DNA from: Commensalibacter nepenthis
GTDB lineage: Bacteria > Pseudomonadota > Alphaproteobacteria > Acetobacterales > Acetobacteraceae
Direction of reading: 5' to 3'
NCBI RefSeq assembly: GCF_029953305.1
Contig: NZ_JASBAN010000001.1
Span: forward strand, 1,977,001 to 2,041,000
DNA: 64,000 bases
The number at the start of each line of letters is the position of its first letter. Positions within the stretch are counted from its first letter, which is position 1. A model generated the notes under the pieces. The model was not told the DNA's origin. It worked only from the letters and a program-made list of their open reading frames with translations, and did no database searches. Below are positions 18,552-28,750 of this stretch, piece by piece. The position numbers and the translations under genes were made by a program.

Positions 18552-21374
18552 TTAACCAAAAGCGTGTAACCTGTGAATTAATGCAACACTTATTTCACGT
18601 ATAAGGTCAAAATTTCTTCGGATAGGTTTAAAGATTTGACGATCATCCATTGCATAGGCACCTTCGTTACGCGGGGCTTTGGGTTCATAAAAATATAGAT
18701 CAGAGACATGTTCTTTGGCTTGTGGAAATACATGTAACAACACATTTAACGCTGTTGGGATTTCTAATGAGAGAATTTTTGTTTCGAGTGCCTCTCTGCT
18801 GAAATCATGATACGGAGAGAAATATGGAATTTGCGTTGAAAGCATCCATATTTCTTCGATGATGGTTAATCGAATAGCATGAAGCAAGATTTCTTTGGCA
18901 TCCATGCTGGGGGCTTCATCCCAAATAGATAACAAGGTAATATTATCCGCTTGCACCCGTTGGAACATGGCTTGAGTGCTGGCCCATAAATCCATTCTTC
19001 TTAGACCTTTTGCCAAAGAAAGATAGGATTCCCGTAAATGGGGGTTATCTTCTGAATTAGCTCTGTCCAGCCAAATCCCAGGATCTAACATATAGATAAT
19101 GGCACGTAGAACGGTAGAGTTGGAATGTTTCAAAGCATGGCGCGCAAAGTCAAGAGACAGTCTAAATCGAGGACTATGTTTTAACATTTCTTGGAAGGTT
19201 TCAGGGTTTGCTGATGCCGCAGTACCTAAACCTTGTAATGTGTTGGCACACCATCCAAGCTGTTGCAAAATTGCGTTATTAGGAATAGCACGCAATTGTC
19301 TGGGATGCTTAATTGTGGTGACGCTAGAGGAGGTATCACTTGGTCTGACAGCAGGGCGAGATCCAGTGCGATCAATTAAAGCAGGACCAAAGGCACTTAA
19401 TAAGGTTCCATATCCTTTGTCTTTGACCAAATCTTTCATTTCAGAGCTTATGGTAGAGAAGAAATCAGCACTAAAATCGCTTTCTTCGTAAATAGGATCT
19501 TCTTCATCAAGCTCGAAATTATAAATATGCTTGGCAATGATACTGATGGTTGCGTTTGCCATTGCTTGTGATCCAAACAGTAAATAGCCATCGCCACCTT
19601 GAAATGAAGTTTCTTGACGTGTGCATATTCCATTCTTTTCAAACACAAGTTCTGTTTTTTTAGGAGATAAATATTTTAGACGGTCTTCCATGCTGAATGG
19701 ATGACCACCGCGCCCCATGCTTTCTCCGTGTGTATCAAAAAGAATAAGATTGACATCGGTTAAATCATATTTTTTCAATAAGGCAGCAATTTTTTGGCGT
19801 AATTTTTCAATTTGATATGTTGCTGCGATTTGACCAATGAAGCGACCTGAATCTGAGTACCCAAATTGCAAACATAATTTACCTGTATGACGTAGATAGT
19901 CTCTCCAATGAGGTGATCTTAATGCTTGTTCGATAATATTTGCGCCATGTTGTAAAGCATTATCTGTTTCAAATAAAGGTGAAATCTCGATTTGCTTTTC
20001 GATACCAAATAGGCGTGCTAACCAGAGAGCAACTAATAATGTATATCCGTTCTCAGTTTCTGCGATCAAAAAACGAATAGGGGTTTTGGTGTCAATATGC
20101 TTAATAATTTGTGTTAATAGCATCATTAATGTGCTGGCAGATGCTTTTTCAGTAAGCAACGATCCAAAATCAACAGGAATTTGAGTTACATTTTCCAAAG
20201 CTGTGTTGATTGTATTAAATAATGTTCTTGTGTGGGAACGATTATCAGGATTGCTGGTAATCCCTAAACGCTGGCGTGCCATATTATGAATTTGGACAGA
20301 ATTTAACCGCATATGTGTATGACAAAGACTTAACCCATGGCTCATAAATCCAGCACGTGCAATCAATAAATCAACTTTATGATTGTCATTGACTTGAGTG
20401 AGTGCTTGATCAAAAAGTGGAAGTAAGTCATCGCTTGATAACAAGGCATCTTGACGATTTTCGATTAGTTCTCTGGCAAAATCTGAAAATTGATCTGGAT
20501 CATCATTTGTGGGGCAATGTAGTTTTTGGTTTTTAACCGTTTTTAAGGCAAGGGAAACACGTTGTTTTAAGTCTTCACATCCATTTTGAATAGGTTCAAG
20601 TTGATTATATAAACGTTGTAGTTGCAATTCCTTCATTTTTAAACGAATATTAAGACTGTCCCACCAGCCAATATCTGTCCGCCCATCAGTATCATAGCCA
20701 ACCCAGCTGCTTAATAAAATAGAGCAAGGCGTTAAATCAGTCCAATAATCAGACCAATATTTTTGTGCAGCATCAAAAATATGGTTATTAAACAAATCCA
20801 ACGCGTTTCTAGCCCGTTCAATGGCGTAAATTGCCAGGTCTAATTCTTCTTTTAAAGTGGGCGCTTCGGCTCTGCGGTGGGTTGAAAAAAAAGGAACCTG
20901 AGTGTCTTTATCAATTGGATGGCTGGCGATATCTGCAAGCGCAGTATAAACCGCATTTGCTATTGAAAAGGTGGGGTGTGCTGTAAAGACAGCAGCAAAC
21001 TGGGTTTTTTCCACGAGGGATTTGAAACACTCAAAACTTTCCTTTGTATTGGGTTCAGACGATATGGTGGCTTGTTGCACAATATTTTGAATAATTGTTT
21101 CAATACGGGTTTCAATAATTTCTTTATCAGGATTATTTACATATTTTCGTAAATGTATAGCATGTGATAAAAATGCAGAATCTCTTAAATGTTGAATGAT
21201 TTCTTTTAAATGATCGAAAGAAATTTGACCAGTTTTTAACTGTTGTTTTATTTTTTGTGATAAGGTTAATACTGGGTTTTCTGTTGGTTCATGGTTATGT
21301 TTAGACATTAATTGAGTGGTTAATGTAACCAATTGATTCAAAATTTCGGAAGGAGACGCTGAATTGTTATTCAT
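18552..21374 (-). CDS. ppc: Phosphoenolpyruvate carboxylase, divergent
   Basis: PEPC adds bicarbonate to PEP to make oxaloacetate, replenishing the TCA cycle. With the ATG at 21374 the protein is 940 aa; an upstream ATG at 21410 would add 12 residues, and neither has a clear ribosome binding site. FTAHPT near residue 130, GYSDS, GRGG, TGSRPA and LRAIP are recognisable in the family order. Several normally invariant elements are altered: HGRGGxxGRGG is HGESMGRGG (shorter and lacking one Arg), the GYSDSxKD lysine is Arg in GYSDSGRF, and the TEQGE region reads FQGGDGY. It is probably a divergent clade; activity is not certain. Confidence 0.8.
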   Translation of the reverse strand: MNNNSASPSEILNQLVTLTTQLMSKHNHEPTENPVLTLSQKIKQQLKTGQISFDHLKEIIQHLRDSAFLSHAIHLRKYVNNPDKEIIETRIETIIQNIVQQATISSEPNTKESFECFKSLVEKTQFAAVFTAHPTFSIANAVYTALADIASHPIDKDTQVPFFSTHRRAEAPTLKEELDLAIYAIERARNALDLFNNHIFDAAQKYWSDYWTDLTPCSILLSSWVGYDTDGRTDIGWWDSLNIRLKMKELQLQRLYNQLEPIQNGCEDLKQRVSLALKTVKNQKLHCPTNDDPDQFSDFARELIENRQDALLSSDDLLPLFDQALTQVNDNHKVDLLIARAGFMSHGLSLCHTHMRLNSVQIHNMARQRLGITSNPDNRSHTRTLFNTINTALENVTQIPVDFGSLLTEKASASTLMMLLTQIIKHIDTKTPIRFLIAETENGYTLLVALWLARLFGIEKQIEISPLFETDNALQHGANIIEQALRSPHWRDYLRHTGKLCLQFGYSDSGRFIGQIAATYQIEKLRQKIAALLKKYDLTDVNLILFDTHGESMGRGGHPFSMEDRLKYLSPKKTELVFEKNGICTRQETSFQGGDGYLLFGSQAMANATISIIAKHIYNFELDEEDPIYEESDFSADFFSTISSEMKDLVKDKGYGTLLSAFGPALIDRTGSRPAVRPSDTSSSVTTIKHPRQLRAIPNNAILQQLGWCANTLQGLGTAASANPETFQEMLKHSPRFRLSLDFARHALKHSNSTVLRAIIYMLDPGIWLDRANSEDNPHLRESYLSLAKGLRRMDLWASTQAMFQRVQADNITLLSIWDEAPSMDAKEILLHAIRLTIIEEIWMLSTQIPYFSPYHDFSREALETKILSLEIPTALNVLLHVFPQAKEHVSDLYFYEPKAPRNEGAYAMDDRQIFKPIRRNFDLIREISVALIHRLHAFG

Positions 21375-21477
21375 AGGTAAATAATCCGTGTGATAATAAA
21401 ATAACTTCATACATGGTGTTTATGATTGAATATTATGGATAAAATGAAAAGACATTAATTTTATTTTTAGAATAAAA

Positions 21478-22788
21478 ATGCAAGAAAAAATTGAAAACAT
21501 AGAAAAAACGTCTGAAGCAGAGCATGTGGCATGGGTATCCTTTATTCGTTATCGTCGAATAGCAACAGGGTTATTGATGGTAATGGGTGTATTGACTTTT
21601 TTAGGGTATTTAATGCCATATTACGGGATTATTCACGATAGTTTTTTGCTAAATGTTTTTCGAACTGGAGCACAAGCAGGCTTTATCGGTGGATTCGCGG
21701 ATTGGTTTGCTGTGACAGCATTATTTCGCCACCCAATGGGTTTGCCTATTCCACATACAGCGATTCTGCCTATGCAACAAAAACGCTTGGGTAAGGGATT
21801 GGGATATTTTATTGCGCGCTATGTTTTTACCAAGGATGAGGTAAAAGAGACCTTGGATAAAATTGATTTTCCGAGCTTAATGGCGAGGTACCTATCTAAT
21901 CAAGCCAATATCGATATGTGTGCCAAAATTATATTGAATGCTGTTCCGAATATGTTGGATCGTTTTGAAGATGGACGAGCCAGTATGTTTGTAAGTCGTA
22001 TTTTTTCGCGATTGTTGAGTGGGGAATCTCTTTCGCCATTAATGGTCAGGGCTTTGCGGACAATGGTGGATAATGAACATCATCAAGAGATTGTTTCGTT
22101 TTTATTAGAAGTCATCAAAAAGAATTTAAAGGAAAAAGAAGATAGCCTGAAAGAAATCATTCAAGATCGCGTAAAAGAACAGGGGGGACGTTTTGTTGGT
22201 TGGATGATTGGTGGCTCGGTGGCATCTAAGGTTTTGCTTGGAATCAATAAAGAAATGGATCGTATTGATCCACAAAATTCAGATTTGCGTCATGGTATCG
22301 CAGAATGGATCAAAAAAGAAATTGATAAATTTGAGACCAATCCAGAACGCAGCGAAAAGATATCAGAAGCTTTAAAGTTGTTTGTCGATCATGAAAGTGT
22401 TCAAGAATGGCGAGAAGATATTTGGCAAAAAATTCGAACGCTTGTCGAAGAAGATGTCGAAAATGATGATGGTTGGATGAAAAGTCTAATTCATGATGCG
22501 CTTCTTTATTTAGCAACACAATTGCGTGAAGATTCATCCGTTCGTGACAAGGTAGTTGCAACAATTCAAGGGGCGGCGTTACGTTCTTTGCCTCATACAC
22601 AACAATGGTTGGTGAATTTTACTGAAAATGTTGTTGCTGGGTGGGACAGCCAAGCACTTATCTCACGTTTAGAAACACGAGTAGGCAAAGACTTGCAATT
22701 TATCCGAATTAACGGCTCGATTGTTGGTTTTTTAGTAGGTATTATTGTTTATTTATTCATTTATATGTGCTTTGGTCATGTCACATAG
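21478..22788 (+). CDS. DUF445 family membrane protein
   Basis: A 436-aa protein typical of DUF445 (YjiN-like). There are hydrophobic segments at about residues 30-50 and 62-82, the motif GGFADWFAVTALFRHPMGLP near residue 80, a long charged helical middle, and a C-terminal transmembrane helix (about 412-433). Function is unknown in the family. It is divergent from ppc, and the next gene starts 134 bp downstream. Confidence 0.9.
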   Translation: MQEKIENIEKTSEAEHVAWVSFIRYRRIATGLLMVMGVLTFLGYLMPYYGIIHDSFLLNVFRTGAQAGFIGGFADWFAVTALFRHPMGLPIPHTAILPMQQKRLGKGLGYFIARYVFTKDEVKETLDKIDFPSLMARYLSNQANIDMCAKIILNAVPNMLDRFEDGRASMFVSRIFSRLLSGESLSPLMVRALRTMVDNEHHQEIVSFLLEVIKKNLKEKEDSLKEIIQDRVKEQGGRFVGWMIGGSVASKVLLGINKEMDRIDPQNSDLRHGIAEWIKKEIDKFETNPERSEKISEALKLFVDHESVQEWREDIWQKIRTLVEEDVENDDGWMKSLIHDALLYLATQLREDSSVRDKVVATIQGAALRSLPHTQQWLVNFTENVVAGWDSQALISRLETRVGKDLQFIRINGSIVGFLVGIIVYLFIYMCFGHVT

Positions 22789-22801
22789 AAAAAGAATTTT
22801 A

Positions 22802-22820
22802 ATCTATTTTACAAATAGAT
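22802..22820 (+). terminator. Hairpin after the DUF445 gene
   Basis: An 8-bp perfect inverted repeat ATCTATTT/AAATAGAT with a 3-nt loop lies 13 bp after the DUF445 stop, followed by CTTTT. It could be a weak terminator insulating the suf operon. Confidence 0.4.
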
Positions 22821-22840
22821 CTTTTAAAATCTCTTTAAAT

Positions 22841-22855
22841 GGACTAAAGTAGTCC
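22841..22855. promoter_or_regulatory. Palindrome upstream of the suf regulator, possible Rrf2 operator
   Basis: GGACTAAAGTAGTCC is a perfect 6-bp inverted repeat around 3 nt, 67 bp before the Rrf2-family gene. A TATATATAGT stretch that could serve as a -10 element follows directly, so a bound dimer would overlap the promoter. Rrf2 regulators of this type often control their own Fe-S operon through such palindromes. Assignment to this regulator is inferred from position only. Confidence 0.45.
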
Positions 22856-22922
22856 TATATATAGTAAATGCTTAACATTAAGCCAAATAAACGGCTTACT
22901 TTTTTATAATGAAACATGATCT

Positions 22923-23339
22923 ATGCTTAAGATATCTAAATTAACAGATTATGCAACTATTCTTTTAATTCACCTTTCACACCATCAAAAGGCAACTTCT
23001 TCGTCAATATTGGCTGTTGAAACAGGTGTTCCAGAACCTACGGTGGCTAAGGTTCTAAAGATGTTGACACGAGCATCCCTTGTCCAATCATGTAGAGGCG
23101 CGGGCAGTGGGTATATGTTAAATTCTGCTTTAAATCAGATTACCCTTGCTTCAGTCATATTCGCCATAGAAGGTCCCATAGATTTAGTGAATTGTGATCG
23201 TGAGCATTGTCGTATTACTTTAGAAAATTGTAAATTATATGGAAAATGGGAAGGGATCAGTTTGCAAGTAAGGAACATATTTGAAAAGATCACTGTTGCA
23301 GATTTGCAAAATCAAACTAAACCCTTTCATTCGTGCTAA
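22923..23339 (+). CDS. Rrf2-family SUF operon regulator (IscR/SufR-like)
   Basis: A 138-aa Rrf2 protein with an N-terminal winged helix (residues 1-60; KLTDYATILLIHLS, VPEPTVAKVLKMLTRASLV) and three cysteines in CDREHCRITLENC that would ligate an Fe-S cluster, as in IscR. It would sense cluster status and adjust SUF expression. It is the first gene before sufB, 57 bp upstream on the same strand, the standard alphaproteobacterial arrangement. The palindrome at 22841 is a candidate operator. Confidence 0.92.
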   Translation: MLKISKLTDYATILLIHLSHHQKATSSSILAVETGVPEPTVAKVLKMLTRASLVQSCRGAGSGYMLNSALNQITLASVIFAIEGPIDLVNCDREHCRITLENCKLYGKWEGISLQVRNIFEKITVADLQNQTKPFHSC

Positions 23340-23396
23340 AACACAAAAAATATAAAAATATAAAACATTCAAGAAACAACATAACAGAGTATTATA

Positions 23397-24890
23397 ATGA
23401 CTAAACCAACTCAGGATGAAGCCCTGTTAAAACAGTTAGAACCTAATGCCTATAAGTGGGGGTTTGAAACTCAAATTGAAATGGATATGGCTCCGAAGGG
23501 ATTAAATGAAGATATTATTCGTTTAATTTCTGCTCGTAAAGAAGAGCCTGAGTGGATGTTGGAATGGCGTTTAAAGGCCTATCATTTATGGTTGACAATG
23601 ACCCCACCTCAATGGGCAAAAGTAAAACATCCAGAGATCGATTTTCAAGATTTGCACTATTATGCAGCTCCAAAAAAGAAAAAAGGACCTAAATCTTTAG
23701 ATGAAGTCGATCCAGAGCTTTTAAGAACTTATGAAAAATTAGGCATTCCGTTGAAAGAACGAGCTATATTGGCTGGGGTTGAGGGCGCAGAGGAAATGTC
23801 TGATAACCAACCGCCCGTTGCGATTGATGCTGTGTTTGACAGTGTTTCCGTGGCGACCACATTTAAGGAAACATTATCCAAAGCAGGCGTTATTTTCTGT
23901 CCAATTTCAGAAGCTATCCGTGATTATCCAGAGTTGGTTAAAAAATATTTAGGCAGTGTGGTTCCTCAAGGGGATAATTTTTATTCTGCATTGAATTCTG
24001 CTGTATTTACTGATGGCTCTTTTGTTTATATTCCAAAAGGGGTGCGTTGCCCGATGGAATTATCAACTTATTTCCGTATTAATGCAAAAAATACAGGTCA
24101 GTTTGAACGAACATTGATTATTGCGGATGATAAATCAACCGTGTCTTATTTAGAAGGTTGTACCGCACCACAACGTGATGAAAATCAGCTTCATGCTGCT
24201 GTGGTTGAGCTTATTGCAATGGAAGGTGCGTTTATCAAATATTCCACCGTTCAAAATTGGTATCCAGGGGATAAAGATGGCAAGGGTGGTATTTATAACT
24301 TTGTAACGAAACGGGCTGCTTGTCGTGGTGCACGTGCTCGGGTTTCTTGGACACAAGTTGAAACAGGCTCTGCTATTACATGGAAATATCCTTCTTGTAT
24401 TTTACAAGGTGAGGGATCGATTGGTGAGTTTTACTCTGTTGCAGTGACGAATGGTCATCAACAAGCTGATACGGGTACAAAGATGATTCATATTGGACGC
24501 AATACACGTTCAACGATCCTAGCCAAAACTATTAGTGCCGGAAAATCAGACAGCACCTATCGTGGTTTGGTAAGAATGTTGCCAAGAGCCAAAGACGCAC
24601 GAAATTTTACTGAATGTGACAGTCTATTGATCGGCGATCAATGTGGGGCGCATACGGTGCCTTATATTGAAAGTCAAAATAGCTCTGTTAAAATTGAACA
24701 TGAAGCAACAACCTCCAAGATTTCAGAAGAGCAACTTTTTTATTGTCAACAACGTGGTCTTTCCAAAGAAGAAGCGATTGGGTTGATTGTGAATGGTTTT
24801 TGTAAAGATGTATTAAAAGAACTCCCGATGGAATTTGCCGTAGAAGCACAACAGCTTTTGCAAATTAGTCTTGAAGGAAGTGTGGGATAA
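23397..24890 (+). CDS. sufB: Fe-S cluster assembly scaffold SufB
   Basis: SufB forms the SufBC2D scaffold on which new Fe-S clusters are built in the cytoplasm. The protein is 497 aa, normal for SufB. Typical segments include [47 protein letters not shown] and a C-terminal [15 protein letters not shown] with [13 protein letters not shown]. The Cys in LEGCTAP and a Cys in the later [15 protein letters not shown] region are among the conserved ones. sufC follows 9 bp later. Confidence 0.97.
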   Translation: MTKPTQDEALLKQLEPNAYKWGFETQIEMDMAPKGLNEDIIRLISARKEEPEWMLEWRLKAYHLWLTMTPPQWAKVKHPEIDFQDLHYYAAPKKKKGPKSLDEVDPELLRTYEKLGIPLKERAILAGVEGAEEMSDNQPPVAIDAVFDSVSVATTFKETLSKAGVIFCPISEAIRDYPELVKKYLGSVVPQGDNFYSALNSAVFTDGSFVYIPKGVRCPMELSTYFRINAKNTGQFERTLIIADDKSTVSYLEGCTAPQRDENQLHAAVVELIAMEGAFIKYSTVQNWYPGDKDGKGGIYNFVTKRAACRGARARVSWTQVETGSAITWKYPSCILQGEGSIGEFYSVAVTNGHQQADTGTKMIHIGRNTRSTILAKTISAGKSDSTYRGLVRMLPRAKDARNFTECDSLLIGDQCGAHTVPYIESQNSSVKIEHEATTSKISEEQLFYCQQRGLSKEEAIGLIVNGFCKDVLKELPMEFAVEAQQLLQISLEGSVG

Positions 24891-24899
24891 ATAAAGAAA

Positions 24900-25682
24900 A
24901 TGAATATGATTTTAGAAATTAAAAATTTACATGCTTCTGTTATTGATGAAACTGCAGAAAATAGTCGCAAAGAGATTTTAAAAGGCGTTGATTTGTCCAT
25001 TCCAGCAGGCGAAACACATGTGATTATGGGACCTAACGGGTCTGGAAAATCAACTTTATCATATGTGTTATCTGGGCATCCGAGTTATGAGGTTACTGAA
25101 GGTTCTGTGACTTTTAAAGGACAAGATTTATTAGCAATGTCGCCTGATGAACGTGCTGCAACGGGCTTATTCCTTGCATTTCAAGCACCTGTTGAGCTTC
25201 CTGGTGTTAATAATGCGAATTTTTTAAGAACAGCGGTTAATTCTGTTCGTAAAACTCGTGGGCAAGAAGAGCTTGACCCTGTTAAATTTCTTAAATTAGT
25301 GCGTGAACTTGCAAAGAAACTATCTTTTTCAACCGATATGCTTAAACGTAATGTCAATGTTGGCTTTTCTGGTGGAGAAAAGAAGCGTAACGAAGTATTG
25401 CAAATGACGTTATTAGAGCCTTCTTTTGCAATTCTAGATGAAACCGATAGTGGGCTAGATATTGATGCGCTGCGTATTGTTGCAGAAGGGGTAAAGTCTT
25501 TACGCTCTCTTGATTTTTCATCATTGATTATCACGCATCATCAAAGATTATTAGATCATATTCAACCTGATTTTATCCATGTTTTGGCTAAAGGTCGTAT
25601 TATTCACACGGGTGGTCCTGAACTCTCTCGTCAATTAGAAGCTGAAGGGTATGGTCGATTGGTTGGAGAAGCCGATGCATAA
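24900..25682 (+). CDS. sufC: Fe-S cluster assembly ATPase SufC
   Basis: SufC is the ABC-type ATPase of the SufBC2D complex; it is cytosolic and does not act as a transporter. The protein is 260 aa with Walker A GPNGSGKST, a signature-like NVGFSGGEKKRNEVLQM that is specific to SufC, and Walker B FAILDETDSGLD. The Q-loop reads LAFQAPVELPG. It starts 9 bp after sufB, and its end overlaps the start of sufD. Confidence 0.97.
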   Translation: MNMILEIKNLHASVIDETAENSRKEILKGVDLSIPAGETHVIMGPNGSGKSTLSYVLSGHPSYEVTEGSVTFKGQDLLAMSPDERAATGLFLAFQAPVELPGVNNANFLRTAVNSVRKTRGQEELDPVKFLKLVRELAKKLSFSTDMLKRNVNVGFSGGEKKRNEVLQMTLLEPSFAILDETDSGLDIDALRIVAEGVKSLRSLDFSSLIITHHQRLLDHIQPDFIHVLAKGRIIHTGGPELSRQLEAEGYGRLVGEADA

Positions 25683-26955
25683 GGGGTCAGAGGAAAACAA
25701 AATTACAGGATTACCTTCTCTTTTAGCTCGCGTTAAAGGTCAGGATCATTCTTCTGAACAAGGAAAAGCAATTGCCTTGCTTTCTGAGTCAGGGCTTCCT
25801 ACTCGCCGCGCTGAAAATTGGAAATACACGGATTTAAGATGGTTCAATCAGGTTGAATTTGTTCAATCAGAACCAGTAGATACGCAACAAATTCAACAAT
25901 GGTTAGAAAAGAATGTTTTTTCTTTACCTGAGTTATCAGAGCTTCCACGCTTGATTGTGGCGAACGGTCGAATTGTAAAAGAATTTTCGACCCTATTTGA
26001 TTGTGCAGGTTGTCATATTGAAATCAAAAAAGATGCGTATGGGGCATTGGGACAACCCCAAAGAGATATTATGACTGCTTTGAATTATGCCATGGGTCGA
26101 CAAATGATTCAATTAACAGTGTCAAAAAATCATCAAGCAGGTACAATATTATTTGTCTATTTGGGATACGGACAAAATGCTGGATTAGTCTCTTTTCATC
26201 ATCGATTAAACATTGAATTACAAGATCAGGCCCAGCTATCTGTTATTGAGATGAATGCAGGTTTTGGGGAATATTTTACCAATCCTGTTTGTGAAGTCAA
26301 AATCGCATCTAAAGCTGATTTTGAATACAATAAATTGCTTAATTCTTCTATGGAAAGCTATAATTGTGCCAATTTATATGTTTCCTTAGCTGATCATGCA
26401 AAATATCGTCAGTTTTTGATTTCTAAAGGGTCTAAATTCTCTCGACAAGAAGTTTATATTGATATGAATGGCGAGTGGAGTAATGCTTCTTTTCAAGCGG
26501 TGCAGAAGCTGAGTGATAAGCAACATGCAGATATTACAACAGTTTTTTCCCACTTGGTGCCGCACTGCCAATCAGATCAAAATGTTAAGAATATTTTAAC
26601 CGATCAAAGTCATGGTGTTTTTCAAGGTAAAGTTTTCGTCCACCAAAAAGCTCAAAAGACAAATGCACAGCAACAAAATCAAACATTATTACTTTCAGAT
26701 CAATCCGAAATTAATACCAAGCCTGAGCTAGAGATTTACGCAGATGATGTGAAATGCTCTCATGGTGCGACGGTTGGAGCTTTGGACGAGGATCAGTTAT
26801 TCTTTTTAATGGCTAGAGGTATCCCATTTCATCAAGCAAGGGAAATCCTGATTAATGCTTTTGTTGCACAAGCAGTGGAAGACGTGAATGACCCCATTGC
26901 AAAGCAATTATTAAAAGAACAATTGGGTGTTGAAGTGGTAGAGGATATTACATAA
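25675..26955 (+). CDS. sufD: Fe-S cluster assembly protein SufD
   Basis: SufD pairs with SufB in the scaffold. The ATG at 25675 overlaps the sufC stop region and sits 8 nt after GGAGAA, giving 426 aa; an ATG at 25651 is possible but lies inside sufC without a good site. Family features include RRAENWKYTDLRWF near the N-terminus and the C-terminal YADDVKCSHGATVGALDEDQ with LMARGIP, where the His of KCSHGATVG is important for clusters. Its stop overlaps the sufS start as TAATG, indicating translational coupling. Confidence 0.95.
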   Translation: MHKGSEENKITGLPSLLARVKGQDHSSEQGKAIALLSESGLPTRRAENWKYTDLRWFNQVEFVQSEPVDTQQIQQWLEKNVFSLPELSELPRLIVANGRIVKEFSTLFDCAGCHIEIKKDAYGALGQPQRDIMTALNYAMGRQMIQLTVSKNHQAGTILFVYLGYGQNAGLVSFHHRLNIELQDQAQLSVIEMNAGFGEYFTNPVCEVKIASKADFEYNKLLNSSMESYNCANLYVSLADHAKYRQFLISKGSKFSRQEVYIDMNGEWSNASFQAVQKLSDKQHADITTVFSHLVPHCQSDQNVKNILTDQSHGVFQGKVFVHQKAQKTNAQQQNQTLLLSDQSEINTKPELEIYADDVKCSHGATVGALDEDQLFFLMARGIPFHQAREILINAFVAQAVEDVNDPIAKQLLKEQLGVEVVEDIT

Positions 26956-28187
26956 TGCAAAAATCAGCTGTTTTTGACATTGAAGCGATCAGAAAAGATT
27001 TCCCTATTTTGCAGCAAAAAATTAATGGTAAGCCGTTTGTTTTTTTAGATAGTGGGGCATCTGCTCAAAAGCCGATACAGGTTATTGAGGCAATACAGAA
27101 ATCTGTCTATACGCAATATGCAAATGTTCATCGTGGTGTCTATACGATGAGCGAAGCAATGACAGACCAGTATGAAGCCGTACGTCAAAAAGTTGCTGAT
27201 TTTATGGGTGCGGTTTCTGCTGATGAAGTGGTTTATACAAAAAACAGCACTGAAGCCATTAACCTTGTCGCACATTCTTTTGGTTCTTTGTTAACAAAAG
27301 GGCAAGGTATCGTCATTACCGAGATGGAGCATCATGCAAATCTTGTTCCTTGGCAAATGTTGCGTGATCGGATGGGACTTCATCTATACGTCGCACCCAT
27401 TACAGATCAAGGCGATATCGATTTAATTGCGCTGGAACAAATTCTTGTTGAGAATGATATTGCGTTGGTTGCCATTACACACATGTCGAATGTGTTGGGA
27501 ACAATTAATCCCATCAAAATGATTGCAGCAATGGCGCATCAAAATGGTGCAAAAATCTTAATCGATGGTAGCCAAGGAATTGTGCATCAACAAGTGAATG
27601 TGCAGGAACTGGATGTCGATTTTTATGTATTTACTGGGCATAAACTTTATGGTCCTACAGGTATTGGGATTTTATGGGGGAAAAAAGAAATTCTAGATCA
27701 AATGCCACCTTTTATGGGCGGTGGGGATATGATTGAACGCGTAACTTTTGAAAAATCCACGTGGGCTTTACCACCAGTCAGGTTTGAGGCCGGAACGCAA
27801 CCAATATTAGAAGTGGTCGGGCTTGGGGCTGCGATTGATTATGTTTTATCGATTGGTTATGAGAATATCACCCAGCATGATGAAGCCTTGGTTGATTATG
27901 CCGTTCAGAAGATGCAAGAGATTGCGGGATTAACGATCATCGGAAATCCTGAGAAACGCGGTAGTGTGATCGCTTTTACAATGGAAAAAGCACATGCGCA
28001 TGATATTGCAACTTTGTTAGATCAAAATGGAATTGCAGTGCGTGCAGGCTCTCATTGTGCGGAACCTTTGTTACATCGTTTGCATCAAACTAGCGTCGCG
28101 CGGGCAAGTTTTGGAATTTATACAACCTTTAAAGAAATAGATTATTTTGTTGAGACGTTGAAAGTCATTCAACAATTATTTATTTAA
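26955..28187 (+). CDS. sufS: Cysteine desulfurase SufS (class II)
   Basis: This PLP enzyme takes sulfur from cysteine for Fe-S assembly. The protein is 410 aa. The PLP lysine lies in VFTGHKLYGPTGIG, the PLP-stacking His in TEMEHHANLVPW, and the catalytic Cys in RAGSHCAEPLL near the C-terminus, the short-loop pattern of class II enzymes. Start and stop overlap sufD by one base. Its sulfur acceptor (SufE or SufU) is not encoded in this window. Confidence 0.97.
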   Translation: MQKSAVFDIEAIRKDFPILQQKINGKPFVFLDSGASAQKPIQVIEAIQKSVYTQYANVHRGVYTMSEAMTDQYEAVRQKVADFMGAVSADEVVYTKNSTEAINLVAHSFGSLLTKGQGIVITEMEHHANLVPWQMLRDRMGLHLYVAPITDQGDIDLIALEQILVENDIALVAITHMSNVLGTINPIKMIAAMAHQNGAKILIDGSQGIVHQQVNVQELDVDFYVFTGHKLYGPTGIGILWGKKEILDQMPPFMGGGDMIERVTFEKSTWALPPVRFEAGTQPILEVVGLGAAIDYVLSIGYENITQHDEALVDYAVQKMQEIAGLTIIGNPEKRGSVIAFTMEKAHAHDIATLLDQNGIAVRAGSHCAEPLLHRLHQTSVARASFGIYTTFKEIDYFVETLKVIQQLFI

Positions 28188-28251
28188 TAAAGAGGTATTA
28201 TTACTACTAGTTATATGATAGTCTGAATCATTCATTTTATTTGGTGTTTTA

Positions 28252-28722
28252 ATGGAAAGTAGCGCTATATCATCTATCGAAAAACAAGAAGTTGAATCTG
28301 TGTCAAAAAATATGCAGTCTGATAGTCATGCAGAAAAAACAGACTATAGCTCTTCTGTTGAATCTTGGAAACCAGATGAGGATCAATCCGTTTCAGAAGA
28401 GATAGCTTCCGTCGGTGGTGAGATTAATGAAAATGCTGTCATAGATGCCATTTCAACAGTTTATGATCCTGAAATACCTGTAAATGTCTATGATTTGGGG
28501 CTGATTTATGCAGTTGATTTGCATGACGATGGGCGTGTTCATGTAGAAATGACACTGACAGCACCAAATTGCCCCAGTGCTCAAGAGTTGCCTATCATGA
28601 TCGAACACGCTATTGAAAAAGTGGCGGGTGTTGTTGAGGTAAAAGTAGAAGTTGTTTGGGATCCGCCTTGGGATGTTTCCAGAATGAGTGACGAGGCTCG
28701 TTTAACGTTGAATATGTTTTAA
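28252..28722 (+). CDS. sufT: SUF-associated MIP18/DUF59 protein (SufT-like)
   Basis: A 156-aa protein with an acidic, poorly conserved N-terminal tail of about 60 residues, then a MIP18-family domain: AISTVYDPEIPVNVYDLGLI and MTLTAPNCPSAQELP, with the conserved Cys in APNCP. Relatives help Fe-S maturation of target proteins. It lies 64 bp after sufS and is the last gene of the suf operon before a strong terminator. The A-type carrier gene (sufA) often found next is absent. Confidence 0.9.
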   Translation: MESSAISSIEKQEVESVSKNMQSDSHAEKTDYSSSVESWKPDEDQSVSEEIASVGGEINENAVIDAISTVYDPEIPVNVYDLGLIYAVDLHDDGRVHVEMTLTAPNCPSAQELPIMIEHAIEKVAGVVEVKVEVVWDPPWDVSRMSDEARLTLNMF

Positions 28723-28750
28723 TTTTCTGTTCATTCTATGCTACACTCAG

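Noticed and set aside
25651-25674. Earlier sufD start at 25651
   Set aside because: It lies within sufC without a ribosome binding site, whereas the ATG at 25675 has GGAGAA at proper distance.
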